This document shows, piece by piece, positions 26,903 to 34,640 of a stretch of DNA of 64,000 nucleotides. The stretch covers positions 1 to 64,000 of the forward strand of contig NZ_JONM01000014.1 in the NCBI RefSeq assembly GCF_000711875.1, in the 5' to 3' direction. Each line of letters starts with the position of its first letter. Position 1 is the stretch's first letter. Under the pieces are notes generated by a model. The model saw only the letters and a program-made list of their open reading frames with translations, searched no databases and was not told where the DNA came from. Made by a program: the position numbers and the translations under genes. This stretch comes from Andreprevotia chitinilytica DSM 18519 (GTDB lineage: Bacteria; Pseudomonadota; Gammaproteobacteria; Burkholderiales; Chitinibacteraceae).

Positions 26903-28105
26903 TTAAACCCGCGCTGCCGCTACGGTCCAGCTGCTGCGCCAGCGTTGCTTCACGGTGGTCAGGCTGACCCAACCCAGTGCTGCCAGGCAGGCGAACAACC
27001 ACAGGCCGGTGGCGTAATCGCCGGTGGCTTGCTTGATCGAGGCCAGGCTGGCTGCCAGTGCGAAACCACCCACGCCGCCGGCCATGCCGATCAGGCCGGT
27101 CATCACGCCGATTTCGCTGCGGAAGCGTTGCGGCACCAGTTGGAACACCGCGCCGTTACCCGCGCCGAGGCAGAGCATGGCGGCGATGAACAGGCACAGT
27201 TGCACGGCAGCGCCGCCCGGGTTGAAGCCGGCCAGACCGATCAACACCGCCACGGATGCATACACTGCCAGCAGCGACTTGGTGCCACCGATCTTGTCGG
27301 CCAGCACGCCGCCGACCGGGCGCATCACCGAACCGGCCATCACGCAAGCCGCAGTGGCCCAGCCAGCCATCTTCGGCTCGAAGGCGAACTGGTCATGGAA
27401 GTAACCGGGCAGGGCGCTGGCGAAGCCGGAGAAACCGCCGAAAGTCAGCGCATAGAAGAACATGAACCACCAAGCATCACGATTCGCCAGCACTTGGGCG
27501 TAGTCGGTCCAGGTCTTTTGCTTGAAGTCGCCCGGTGCATCTTTGGCGAGCTTCCAGTACACCGCCAGCACGATCACCAGCGGGATGGTGGCCAGGGCGA
27601 ACACGTTCTGCCAGCCAAAGGCAATTGCCAGCACCGGGGCGAACAGGGCGGCCAACACGGTGCCGGAGTTACCCGCACCAGCAATGCCCATCGCCGTACC
27701 TTGGTGCTCCGGCGGATACCAGCGCGATGCCAGCGGCAGGGCCACGGCGAACGATGCGCCCGCCACGCCGAGGAACACGCCCAGCAGCAGCGCTTCGTGC
27801 AGGTTGTGCACGCCCAGCTTCCAGGCGGCCAGCAGCGCACAGATCACGATGACCTGACCCAACAGGCCAGCGCGCTTGGCGCCGATGCGGTCAGCCAGCA
27901 TGCCCATGAACAAGCGCAGGATCGCGCCGGCCAGAATCGGTGTAGCGACCATCAGGCCACGTTGTTGCGTGGAGAGCTCCAGCGCTTTGGCGATCTGCAC
28001 CTGCAAGGGGCCGAGCAGATACCAGACCATGAAGCTCAGGTCGAAATACAGAAACGCGGAAAACAGCGTGGGCGTATGGCCGGCTCGCCAGAAGGAACGG
28101 TTCAT
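26903..28105 (-). CDS. MFS nitrate/nitrite transporter (NarK/NasA type)
   Basis: 400-residue inner-membrane transporter with about 12 helices. The nitrate-porter signature regions are present: FMVWYLLGPLQVQIAKALEL, GAGNSGTVLAALFAPVLA and GMAGGVGGFALAASLASIKQ, with PHP-free short loops. The conserved arginines typically binding nitrate are in LAGAILRLFMGMLADRIG and GSVMRPVGGVLADKIGG. Length matches the NarK1-like/NasA proton-coupled importers. Start ATG 28103-28105 with GAGGAGAG upstream. It is the first gene of the assimilation operon, directly after the attenuator leader. Confidence 0.93.
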   Translation of the reverse strand: MNRSFWRAGHTPTLFSAFLYFDLSFMVWYLLGPLQVQIAKALELSTQQRGLMVATPILAGAILRLFMGMLADRIGAKRAGLLGQVIVICALLAAWKLGVHNLHEALLLGVFLGVAGASFAVALPLASRWYPPEHQGTAMGIAGAGNSGTVLAALFAPVLAIAFGWQNVFALATIPLVIVLAVYWKLAKDAPGDFKQKTWTDYAQVLANRDAWWFMFFYALTFGGFSGFASALPGYFHDQFAFEPKMAGWATAACVMAGSVMRPVGGVLADKIGGTKSLLAVYASVAVLIGLAGFNPGGAAVQLCLFIAAMLCLGAGNGAVFQLVPQRFRSEIGVMTGLIGMAGGVGGFALAASLASIKQATGDYATGLWLFACLAALGWVSLTTVKQRWRSSWTVAAARV

Positions 28106-28152
28106 GGGTGGCTCTCCTCGTTAACACAGCCCCGGCGACATGCCGACAGGCG

Positions 28153-28197
28153 AAAAAAAAGGCGTCCGCTCGCAACCCGAAGGTTGGAGGGGACGCC
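28153..28197 (-). terminator. Leader terminator (attenuator) before the nitrate operon
   Basis: On the minus strand GGCGTCC ... GGACGCC forms a 7-bp outer stem with an inner CAACC-TTCG-GGTTG hairpin, followed at once by eight Ts. It ends about 48 bases upstream of the narK start, inside the transcribed leader. It therefore must be read through for expression: the layout of an antitermination switch. Confidence 0.88.
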
Positions 28198-28272
28198 GTT
28201 GTCCTTGTGTTTGGGAATCCAATCCCGCCGACGCGGGAGTCGGAGCGCGCCGGGGGAAGGATTACCCGCGTC

Positions 28273-28294
28273 ACCCTGCCTGCGTTGGCAGGGT
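28273..28294 (-). promoter_or_regulatory. Hexaloop hairpin, candidate ANTAR (NasR/NasT) binding element
   Basis: In the leader RNA the 8-bp stem ACCCTGCC/GGCAGGGT closes a six-base loop AACGCA, with A at loop position 1 and G at position 4. This is the defining pattern of RNA hairpins bound by ANTAR antiterminators. A second hexaloop candidate at 28228-28243 (stem CCGAC/GTCGG, loop TCCCGC) lacks the A1/G4 pattern, so only the first hairpin fits well. Confidence 0.65.
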
Positions 28295-28341
28295 TAACGG
28301 TTCGGTGACCAGCACGCCTTTGTGCCAGTCAGGGGATATGT

Positions 28342-28357
28342 AGCAATGGTCGTGCCA
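28342..28357 (-). promoter_or_regulatory. Sigma-54 promoter of the nitrate-assimilation operon
   Basis: Minus strand TGGCACGACCATTGCT matches the consensus TGGCACR-N4-TTGCW at every fixed position. Transcription would start near 28332, about 225 bases upstream of narK and about 40 bases before the hexaloop hairpin. Confidence 0.9.
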
Positions 28358-28434
28358 GCGGCTCAGCGGGCGGTAAAAAGACCGGGAAGTGGCGGATTTG
28401 CTGGATTTATGGGGTTTGCCCCATTTTCTTTTGC

Positions 28435-28451
28435 TGCACTGCAACGGTGCA
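28435..28451. promoter_or_regulatory. NtrC (NRI) binding site upstream of the sigma-54 promoter
   Basis: TGCACTGCAACGGTGCA fits the NtrC dyad TGCACY-N5-GGTGCA. It is centred about 111 bp upstream of the predicted start. A left half-site TGCACT recurs at 28466-28471, 31 bp (three helical turns) away, reminiscent of paired enhancer sites at glnA. Confidence 0.78.
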
Positions 28452-28523
28452 CCAGGCCGAGGCGTTGCACTGTTCCGACGCGTTTGTAGGGGTTTGACCT
28501 TATCGGTTGATCGGCGGGGAAAA

Positions 28524-28706
28524 CGTAGCCCGGACAGCGTTGTCGGCGGTGCCGCTTATGAACAAGTTCCGGCCGGGGTTGGCGCATGTGAAGAGGAGTC
28601 TGGGTCAGAGGAGTGATTCGTATAGTGCCCCCGGCCGGCAAGCCGTCCGGGCTACGTGTGGCGCTGGCTTGAGACGTAGCCCGGACGCATTTTGCGGCCG
28701 GGGTTG
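28524..28706. repeat. Family D elements (three units)
   Basis: GTAGCCCGGAC-type units begin near 28524 and 28675, and an inverted unit (CGGCCGGCAAGCCGTCCGGG) lies near 28630-28655. They occupy the region between the nitrate-operon enhancer and the adhesin gene. The remaining 28707-28908 stretch probably holds the adhesin promoter. Confidence 0.78.
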
Positions 28707-28908
28707 CTTCGGTACGCACGGCCGCATCGGTTTGCGCCAAATCAAATCCATGCACACTTTGAGAATCGTCTCATGTGCCCGGAGGTGTTGTTTCTCTACC
28801 TTATGCAGATGCTTTTTAGAAATGAGGAAAGGTTTATTTCCTTGTTCGAAAAGAGGCAAATCTGCTGTCCGCAATGCGGGCGGCTCGTCTTCTCGATGGG
28901 GTAGTGCA

Positions 28909-31900
28909 ATGACCAAGGCGATTCGTTTGAAATTATGCAAAGCAGCGGGCAAGTCATGTGCCGAGCTGGCGTCGATGAGGTACCGAGGCAAGGCGAACAG
29001 GCTGACCTTGATCGCCGGATTGCTGTTGAGCGGGCTGGGCGTATCAGCCGAATCGCGCGCAGCCTATTACTTTGCCGATGGCAATGACAGCACCTGCGCC
29101 AAGATCGTCGATACCGCCAGCGCGTTTACATCCAATACCCAGGATGACAACTGCACCAAACAAGCCGGCACCAACCCCGGCGGCAATATCGTTTTCTATT
29201 CCAAGACCGGCGTGAAGGGCACGGCGGGCGGGGGCGACTCGATCAACGTCGGTGGCGATCTGACCGTGTGGGGCAATACCAGCCTCAAATCCATCCTCGA
29301 CATGAACGGCCACAAGATCACCGGCGTGAGCGCTGGCACGCTATCGGCTATCAGCACCGATGCCGTCAACGGCGCGCAGTTGTTCACCACCAACACCAAT
29401 GTGCAAAACAACGCCACCGCGCTCACCGCACTCAACAGTGCCGTCGTGGCCGGGCAGAAATATGTGAAGGCCAACGGGTCAACCGGCAAGGATCTGGCGG
29501 ATGCGGCCGCGACCGACCCCGGTGCGATCGCCATCGGCAACGGTGCCTATGCCGGGCAGCCGGACAAGGTACAGGCGTATTCCCAGACGGCCATCGGTGC
29601 GGGCGCGCGGGCCGAGCAACACATGACGGTGGCGCTGGGCGCGTATGCCTGGGCGCGCGCGGATATGTCTGTTGCAATTGGGCAGCAGGCGCATGCAAAT
29701 GCGGATGAATCCGTGGCGCTGGGCAGTGCATCGTGGACTTCACGTGGCGCGGTGACCAAGCTGTTGGACCCGCTCTCTTATTCCAAAGCCACGGTGACGA
29801 CATGGGTGGGGGAGGTATCGGTCGGGGACGATACCAATGCCGACCTGAAACGCCAGATCACTAACGTTGCAGCCGGCACCCAAGCCACCGATGCCGCCAA
29901 TGTCGGCCAGGTGCTGGGCGTGAAAAGCGTGGTCGATACCAACGCCATCCGCACGGCAGCGGCCTTGGGCGGCGGTGCGAAAGTCGGCACGGACGGCGCG
30001 ATGACTGCGCCGGCCTACACCGTTGGCGGGATCAGCCACAACAATGTCGGCAGCGCCTTGAGCGATCTGGATGGCCTCACGGCGAACAACAAGATCGCCA
30101 TTACCAATCTCAATACCGGGCTGGCCGGACTGGTGCAGCAAGATTCCGCCAGCAAGAACATCACGATTGCCCGTGCCACTGGCGGCGACAGCATCAACGT
30201 CGCCGGCACGGATGGTGTGCGGACAATCTCCGGCGTGAAGGATGCCCGGTTGTCGGACGACAGCACCGATGCCGTCACCGGCAAGCAGCTGCATGCTGCC
30301 AACGCGATGCTTGCTGCAACCAGCACGATCGTTGCCGGCAATGCGGCTGTAATCGCTGCAGCGTTGGGTGGTGGCTCGACGGTAGGAGCGGGTGGCGTGA
30401 TCACCGCACCGACCTACCAGTTTGGTGATCAGACCTTCAATAGCGTCGGCGGCGCACTCACCAATCTGGATGGCCGCACCGCCGCCAACACCAGCGCCAT
30501 TACCAATTTCAGCAACGGCAGCATCGGCTTGGTGCAGCAAAACGCCGATACCAAAGCCATCACGATTGCCAGTGCCACCGGGGGTGACCACATCAACGTC
30601 ACCGGCACGGATGGTGTGCGGACAATCTCCGGCGTGAAGGATGCCCGGTTATCGGACGACAGCACCGATGCCGTCACCGGCAAGCAGCTGCATGCCACCA
30701 ACAGTAACGTGGCGGATAACGCAGTCGCGATTACCAATCTATCCACCCAACTCAATAACGGCTCGGTCGGCTTGGTGCAGCAGGATGCCGCCACCGGCAA
30801 TCTCTCCGTCGCCAAAGACACAGCCGGTACGCAGGTGAGCTTTGCCGGCAAAAACCAGGACGGCATAGCCATCGCCCGCAAGCTGACCGATCTGGCCGAT
30901 GCCGATCTGACCGAGACCAGCAGCGACGCGGTAACGGGCAAGCAGCTGCACGCGACCAATGGCCGGGTCGGCGTGTTGGAGGCCAGCACGGTGCAATACG
31001 ACGACGCCAGCAAAGCCAGCATCACCCTCAACAAGGGCGGTCAGGCGGTGCAGATCAGGAACGTGGCGGATGGCACTGACGATGCCGATGCGGTGAATGT
31101 GCGCCAGCTCAAGAGCGCGGGCGTGATCAATGCCGATGGCTCGGCAGGAGCGGTCGTCACCTATACCGACGCATCTCGCGGCTCGGTCGTGTTGGGCGGT
31201 GGTATGGCCGGCACGCTGATCACCAATGTGCGGGATGGCGTCATCGGGGCCGGCAGCCGCGATGCGGTGAACGGCGGCCAGATCGCCGCGCTGCGTGATT
31301 CGCTGCAGTCTTCGATCAGTGGGCTGGACGGTCGCGTCTCGACGCTGGAGCAAAACGGCGGCGGTGGCAGTTCGCAAGGGGGTTCCAAGTTCAACGGCAG
31401 TGGCAGTGGCGCGGCCGATGAACAGCAAGAGCAAGCCACCGCGACCGGGACCAATGCCACCGCCGCCGGGGCCAATGCGACTGCTTCCGGCAACAGCACA
31501 ACGGCGCTTGGTGCCAATTCCATCGCCAGTGCGGATAACTCAGCAGCCATCGGTGCCAATTCGGTGGCGGATCGGGCCAATACCGTCTCGGTCGGCTCAG
31601 CGGGCAACGAACGCGCCATAGCCAACGTCGCAGCCGGTACTGCCGCTACGGACGCGGTCAACGTCGGGCAGCTCAACGCGGTCAGCAGGCGCGTCGATCA
31701 GGTGCAAGCCGACCTGAACAGTCTGCGCGACGACGTGTACCAACGCCTGAGCGATCAGGAACGCAAGCTGGACAAACTTGGCGCGATGAACGCCGCCATG
31801 TCCACCATGACCGCCAGTGCCGCCGGTCTGCGCACCGATAACCGTGTAGCCATCGGCACCGGTTACATGAACGGGCAAAGCGCCATTGCCTTCGGCTACC

Positions 31901-31995
31901 AGCGCCGTGTGACTGATGCCACCACCGTGACCATTGGCGGTTCGACCTCGGGCAGCGAATACAACGTGGGCGTAGGCGTGGGGATTGGTTGGTAG
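28909..31995 (+). CDS. Trimeric autotransporter adhesin (YadA-like)
   Basis: 1028 residues from ATG 28909; the frame is open upstream to 28507 but that part reads through repeats. An extended N-terminus and signal peptide (ANRLTLIAGLLLSGLGVSAE) precede a passenger domain. Head-type repeats follow (AIGNGAYAG, TAIGAGARAE, SVAIGQQAHANADESVALG), with several neck motifs (DAVNGAQL, DAVTGKQLH, DAANVGQV, DAVNVRQL), coiled-coil stalk and a Gly/Ser linker (NGGGGSSQGGSKFNGSGSG). A second set of head repeats precedes the final YadA anchor (SIGTGYMNGQ-like VAIGTGYMNGQSAIAFGYQRR ending GVGIGW). It trimerises in the outer membrane and should mediate adhesion, plausibly to chitin or other surfaces. Stand-alone gene with a strong terminator after it. 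Confidence 0.93.
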   Translation: MTKAIRLKLCKAAGKSCAELASMRYRGKANRLTLIAGLLLSGLGVSAESRAAYYFADGNDSTCAKIVDTASAFTSNTQDDNCTKQAGTNPGGNIVFYSKTGVKGTAGGGDSINVGGDLTVWGNTSLKSILDMNGHKITGVSAGTLSAISTDAVNGAQLFTTNTNVQNNATALTALNSAVVAGQKYVKANGSTGKDLADAAATDPGAIAIGNGAYAGQPDKVQAYSQTAIGAGARAEQHMTVALGAYAWARADMSVAIGQQAHANADESVALGSASWTSRGAVTKLLDPLSYSKATVTTWVGEVSVGDDTNADLKRQITNVAAGTQATDAANVGQVLGVKSVVDTNAIRTAAALGGGAKVGTDGAMTAPAYTVGGISHNNVGSALSDLDGLTANNKIAITNLNTGLAGLVQQDSASKNITIARATGGDSINVAGTDGVRTISGVKDARLSDDSTDAVTGKQLHAANAMLAATSTIVAGNAAVIAAALGGGSTVGAGGVITAPTYQFGDQTFNSVGGALTNLDGRTAANTSAITNFSNGSIGLVQQNADTKAITIASATGGDHINVTGTDGVRTISGVKDARLSDDSTDAVTGKQLHATNSNVADNAVAITNLSTQLNNGSVGLVQQDAATGNLSVAKDTAGTQVSFAGKNQDGIAIARKLTDLADADLTETSSDAVTGKQLHATNGRVGVLEASTVQYDDASKASITLNKGGQAVQIRNVADGTDDADAVNVRQLKSAGVINADGSAGAVVTYTDASRGSVVLGGGMAGTLITNVRDGVIGAGSRDAVNGGQIAALRDSLQSSISGLDGRVSTLEQNGGGGSSQGGSKFNGSGSGAADEQQEQATATGTNATAAGANATASGNSTTALGANSIASADNSAAIGANSVADRANTVSVGSAGNERAIANVAAGTAATDAVNVGQLNAVSRRVDQVQADLNSLRDDVYQRLSDQERKLDKLGAMNAAMSTMTASAAGLRTDNRVAIGTGYMNGQSAIAFGYQRRVTDATTVTIGGSTSGSEYNVGVGVGIGW
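30181..30702 (+). repeat. Internal direct repeat of the adhesin stalk
   Basis: About 123 bases beginning at 30181 recur at 30580 (offset 399 bp, 133 codons) with few differences. They encode GTDGVRTISGVKDARLSDDS plus TDAVTGKQLHA. The near identity at DNA level marks a recent module duplication or conversion, and the tract can recombine. Confidence 0.85.
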
Positions 31996-32091
31996 ATAGA
32001 GGAGGAAGGGGAAGAGCAGAACGACAAAAGCGCGCCAATACCTAAATATCAGGCGCACCCTTTTCGCGTTGCAAGGGAAGAGGGGATTCGG

Positions 32092-32120
32092 GGGAACAGG
32101 CCATTGCCAGTTCCCTTTTT
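32092..32120 (+). terminator. Terminator of the adhesin gene
   Basis: GGGAAC-A-GGC-CATT-GCC-A-GTTCCC hairpin followed by TTTTTG, about 97 bp after the adhesin stop. Confidence 0.88.
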
Positions 32121-32139
32121 GTTTGGCGGCGTTCAATCC

Positions 32140-32551
32140 GCCACGGAAGCTACCGCAACCGGCGGTGGTGCCATTGCACTAAGTGACGGCGCAGTTGCCG
32201 GTGCCTAATCCGTTGTGACCGTCGACCCGGCCCAGGTCGCCATCGGCCGTGGCGCAACCGCAAAGAACGCCAATGCCGTTGCGATCGGCCCGGAAGTCTC
32301 CGCCATTGCCGAGAGCTCAGAAGTTGAACCGCCTGGGCGCGATGAACGCCGCCATGTCCACGATGGTCGCTAGTACCGCTGGCCTGCGCACTGATAACCG
32401 GGTCGCAATTGGTGCCGGTTCCATGCACGGTCAAAGCGCGATTGCCTTTGGCTACCAACGTCGCGTCAACGACGTGACGACCGTGACCGTGGGCGGCTCG
32501 ACATCCGGCAGCGAGTACAACTTCGGGGTGGGCATGGGGATTGGCTGGTAA
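32140..32551 (+). pseudogene. Decayed second trimeric-autotransporter 3' end
   Basis: Remnants of head repeats appear in broken frames (ATGGGAIALSDGAVAGA then a stop, then VAIGRGATAKNANAVAIGPE). After a frame change there is an intact YadA anchor domain (LNRLGAMNAAMSTMVASTAG to FGVGMGIGW, ending 32551) that closely matches the adhesin upstream. There is no signal peptide, start or promoter, and the passenger is almost entirely missing. Best read as a tandem duplication of the upstream gene's 3' end with later deletions. Confidence 0.8.
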
Positions 32552-32620
32552 TGCTTGCACGCTAAAGCACGCAATGCATTGAGATCAGTGGTGCAGTACC
32601 GCCCATCAGAGGGCGGTTTG

Positions 32621-32657
32621 GGGGGAGAGGCCATTCGTGCCTCTTCCCCGTTTTTTT
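32621..32657 (+). terminator. Terminator after the adhesin remnant
   Basis: GGGGAGAGGC ... GCCTCTTCCCC hairpin followed by GTTTTTTT. Its layout, including AGGCCATT in the loop region, resembles the terminator at 32092-32120, consistent with both having been duplicated. The following stretch to 33024 shows no gene. Confidence 0.85.
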
Positions 32658-33024
32658 GGGCTTAAGCACGCCAGCAATACTGTCTGTTACTTTGCCTGAC
32701 ACGGTGCAGTACGCAAATCGGCCCATGCCCGGCTACATCGTTCCTTCACCACACAGCTGCCCTCGATCCAGTAAGCGCCGTCGCGGAGCCGCGCAAGGAC
32801 TACCGTTAAAATTGCCATCCTTGATCAGAATGTGACGGGGATAACAGTGTCTTGCCTTGAATCCAGATTCAATTGCGCCACGGTTCATGTGTCGCTTTGA
32901 ACGCATGTGTCCATGCGGCAAATCTTAAAAATGCCGCTCCAATCTGGGCAGCACTGCAGCACGATTGAAGAGCGAGTGGGTCGCTGTGCCATTTGGGCAA
33001 GAAACCAGGCAAGGAGCCTTGATC

Positions 33025-33468
33025 ATGAAAAAATTTCTGCTTGCGGTTGTTATCGCCTGTGCCGCAACGTCGGCGCTGGCCGCGAATGTCGGTGTCTCCG
33101 TCACCATCGGCGATCCTAATTTCTATGGTCAGATCAACATCGGCGATTACCCTCGGCCACAGGTGGTGTACACGCAACCGGTCGTGATCGTGCATGAGCC
33201 AGTGCACTACGAGCCGATCTACCTGCGGGTGCCGCCCGGCCACATGAAGCACTGGGATAGACATTGTGGCGAGTACAACGCATGCGGACGCCCGGTCTAT
33301 TTCGTGCGGGACAATTGGTACAACAACGAATACGCGCCGCGTTATCGCCAGGAGCATCGCGATGAAGGCCATTGGCGTGAAGAAGACCACGGTCGTGGGC
33401 GGGACCATGATCGCCACGATGATCGTGGGGATGAGCATGACCGGGGCCATCGTCATCACGACGATTGA
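33025..33468 (+). CDS. Exported protein with His/Asp/Arg-rich C-terminal tail
   Basis: 147 residues from ATG 33025, with AAGGAG at 33011-33016. The signal peptide MKKFLLAVVIACAATSALA precedes a small conserved-looking domain (ANVGVSVTIGDPNFYGQINI, GDYPRPQVVYTQPVVI, YLRVPPGHMKHWDRHCGEYN). The last 40 residues are almost only His, Asp, Arg, Glu and Gly (ending DRGHRHHDD), a probable metal-binding or highly soluble tail. I recognise the general type (small periplasmic proteins of Burkholderiales) but no named function. Stand-alone gene with its own terminator. Confidence 0.8.
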   Translation: MKKFLLAVVIACAATSALAANVGVSVTIGDPNFYGQINIGDYPRPQVVYTQPVVIVHEPVHYEPIYLRVPPGHMKHWDRHCGEYNACGRPVYFVRDNWYNNEYAPRYRQEHRDEGHWREEDHGRGRDHDRHDDRGDEHDRGHRHHDD

Positions 33469-33535
33469 TCCACGCGCCCGGGTTTGCCCGACGCTCGCGG
33501 CGTAAATACACATTCCAAATTCGCCGCCTGAAACG

Positions 33536-33568
33536 AACAACGCCAGCTTTGAGCTGGCGTTGTTTTTT
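33536..33568 (+). terminator. Rho-independent terminator
   Basis: AACAACGCCAGC-TTTGA-GCTGGCGTTGTT perfect 12-bp stem, running into a T tract, 68 bp after the exported-protein gene. Confidence 0.92.
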
Positions 33569-33601
33569 GTGCGCTGGGTTTTATTGCCGGCATCGTCCCG
33601 G

Positions 33602-34501
33602 TCAGGCCATCGCCACCTTGCGTCGTAGCAGCGGCTGCTTCCAGCGCTGCGCCAAGATCACGCCAAACAGCGCGATACCGCCGCCGATCACATGGTAGGT
33701 GTGCAGTGTTTCGCCCAGAAACAGCATGGCGATTGCCACCGTGAATACCGGCAACAGGTTCATCAGCACCGTGGTCTGGCTGGGGCCGAGCCGTTTCAGG
33801 CCGTGCATCCACAAGAAGGGCGCAAGGATGGAGGCCGGAATGCCTGCGAACAGCACCAGTGGCAGGCCGGCGGGAGTAATCGGCGGGGCGGATTGGCACA
33901 GGTAGTAGACGAACAGCACCGGGATGGCGCACCAGATCTGCATGAACAGCGATGTCCAGCTATCGAGCGGAATCGCCCAGCGCTTGAGTAATACGCCATA
34001 GGCGGCGTAGGAGAGGCACGCCAGCAGCATCATGCCGTCACCGGTCGTGATGCCATGCGAAATCAGCGTTGCGGCATCACCGCGACTCAGCAGATAACCC
34101 AGCCCGAACAAAGACAACATGCCGCCGACGATGCTGCCCAGCGTGGGCGCTTCGCCCAGCAACAGCATGCTCAGGCCGACGGCCAGCAACGGCATCAGCG
34201 ATGCGAGCAGGCCCATATTGGTAGCGGTGGTGGTTTGTGCGGCGATATACGCCAGACATTGGTACATGACCATGCCGAGAACGCCGAGCACCGCCAGCTT
34301 GGGGAGCCAAGGCAGGATGGCGCGGCGCTGAGCCCAGGCCGGCTTGAACAGTACGGTGGCCATCAACAGGCCCGCGAGCAACCAGCGATAGAAGGAAATG
34401 GCGGCGGGGTCGATCACACCGGCGGCGAGCTTGCTGACCACCGCATTAGCGGACCAGATCACGACGGCGAGTATGGGGAAGACGTAGTGTTTGAGTTGCA
34501 T
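33602..34501 (-). CDS. EamA/DMT-family transporter
   Basis: 299 residues from ATG 34499-34501 (MQLKHYVFPILAVVIWSANAVVSKL). Ten hydrophobic segments in two EamA halves, the layout of drug/metabolite exporters such as RhaT/YdcZ-like and amino-acid exporters. The second half contains WAIPLDSWTSLFMQ and LWMHGLKRLGPSQTTVLMNLLPVF. It is transcribed divergently from an AraC-family gene 139 bp away, which probably controls it. Substrate unknown. Confidence 0.92.
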   Translation of the reverse strand: MQLKHYVFPILAVVIWSANAVVSKLAAGVIDPAAISFYRWLLAGLLMATVLFKPAWAQRRAILPWLPKLAVLGVLGMVMYQCLAYIAAQTTTATNMGLLASLMPLLAVGLSMLLLGEAPTLGSIVGGMLSLFGLGYLLSRGDAATLISHGITTGDGMMLLACLSYAAYGVLLKRWAIPLDSWTSLFMQIWCAIPVLFVYYLCQSAPPITPAGLPLVLFAGIPASILAPFLWMHGLKRLGPSQTTVLMNLLPVFTVAIAMLFLGETLHTYHVIGGGIALFGVILAQRWKQPLLRRKVAMA

Positions 34502-34530
34502 GGCATGCCTTCGGGTAGATGGCTGGTCTC

Positions 34531-34553
34531 TGCAGGAGCAGCTCGCTCCTACA
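34531..34553. repeat. Single diverged family A unit
   Basis: TGCAGGAGCAGCTCGCTCCT followed by ACA forms a short hairpin in the EamA/AraC intergenic region, close to the presumed EamA promoter. Confidence 0.6.
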
Positions 34554-34640
34554 TGAGTCTTTGTTTGGATTGGGCCATTCTTCCATAGTCGGTTTCGGTG
34601 GATATAATCCAAATCAGACAAAACATGCCGTGATCCAGAC

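Noticed and set aside
28228-28243. Second ANTAR-type hexaloop in the nitrate-operon leader
   Set aside because: A 5-bp stem with a six-base loop can form, but the loop (TCCCGC) lacks A at position 1 and G at position 4, so I do not claim it as a binding element.
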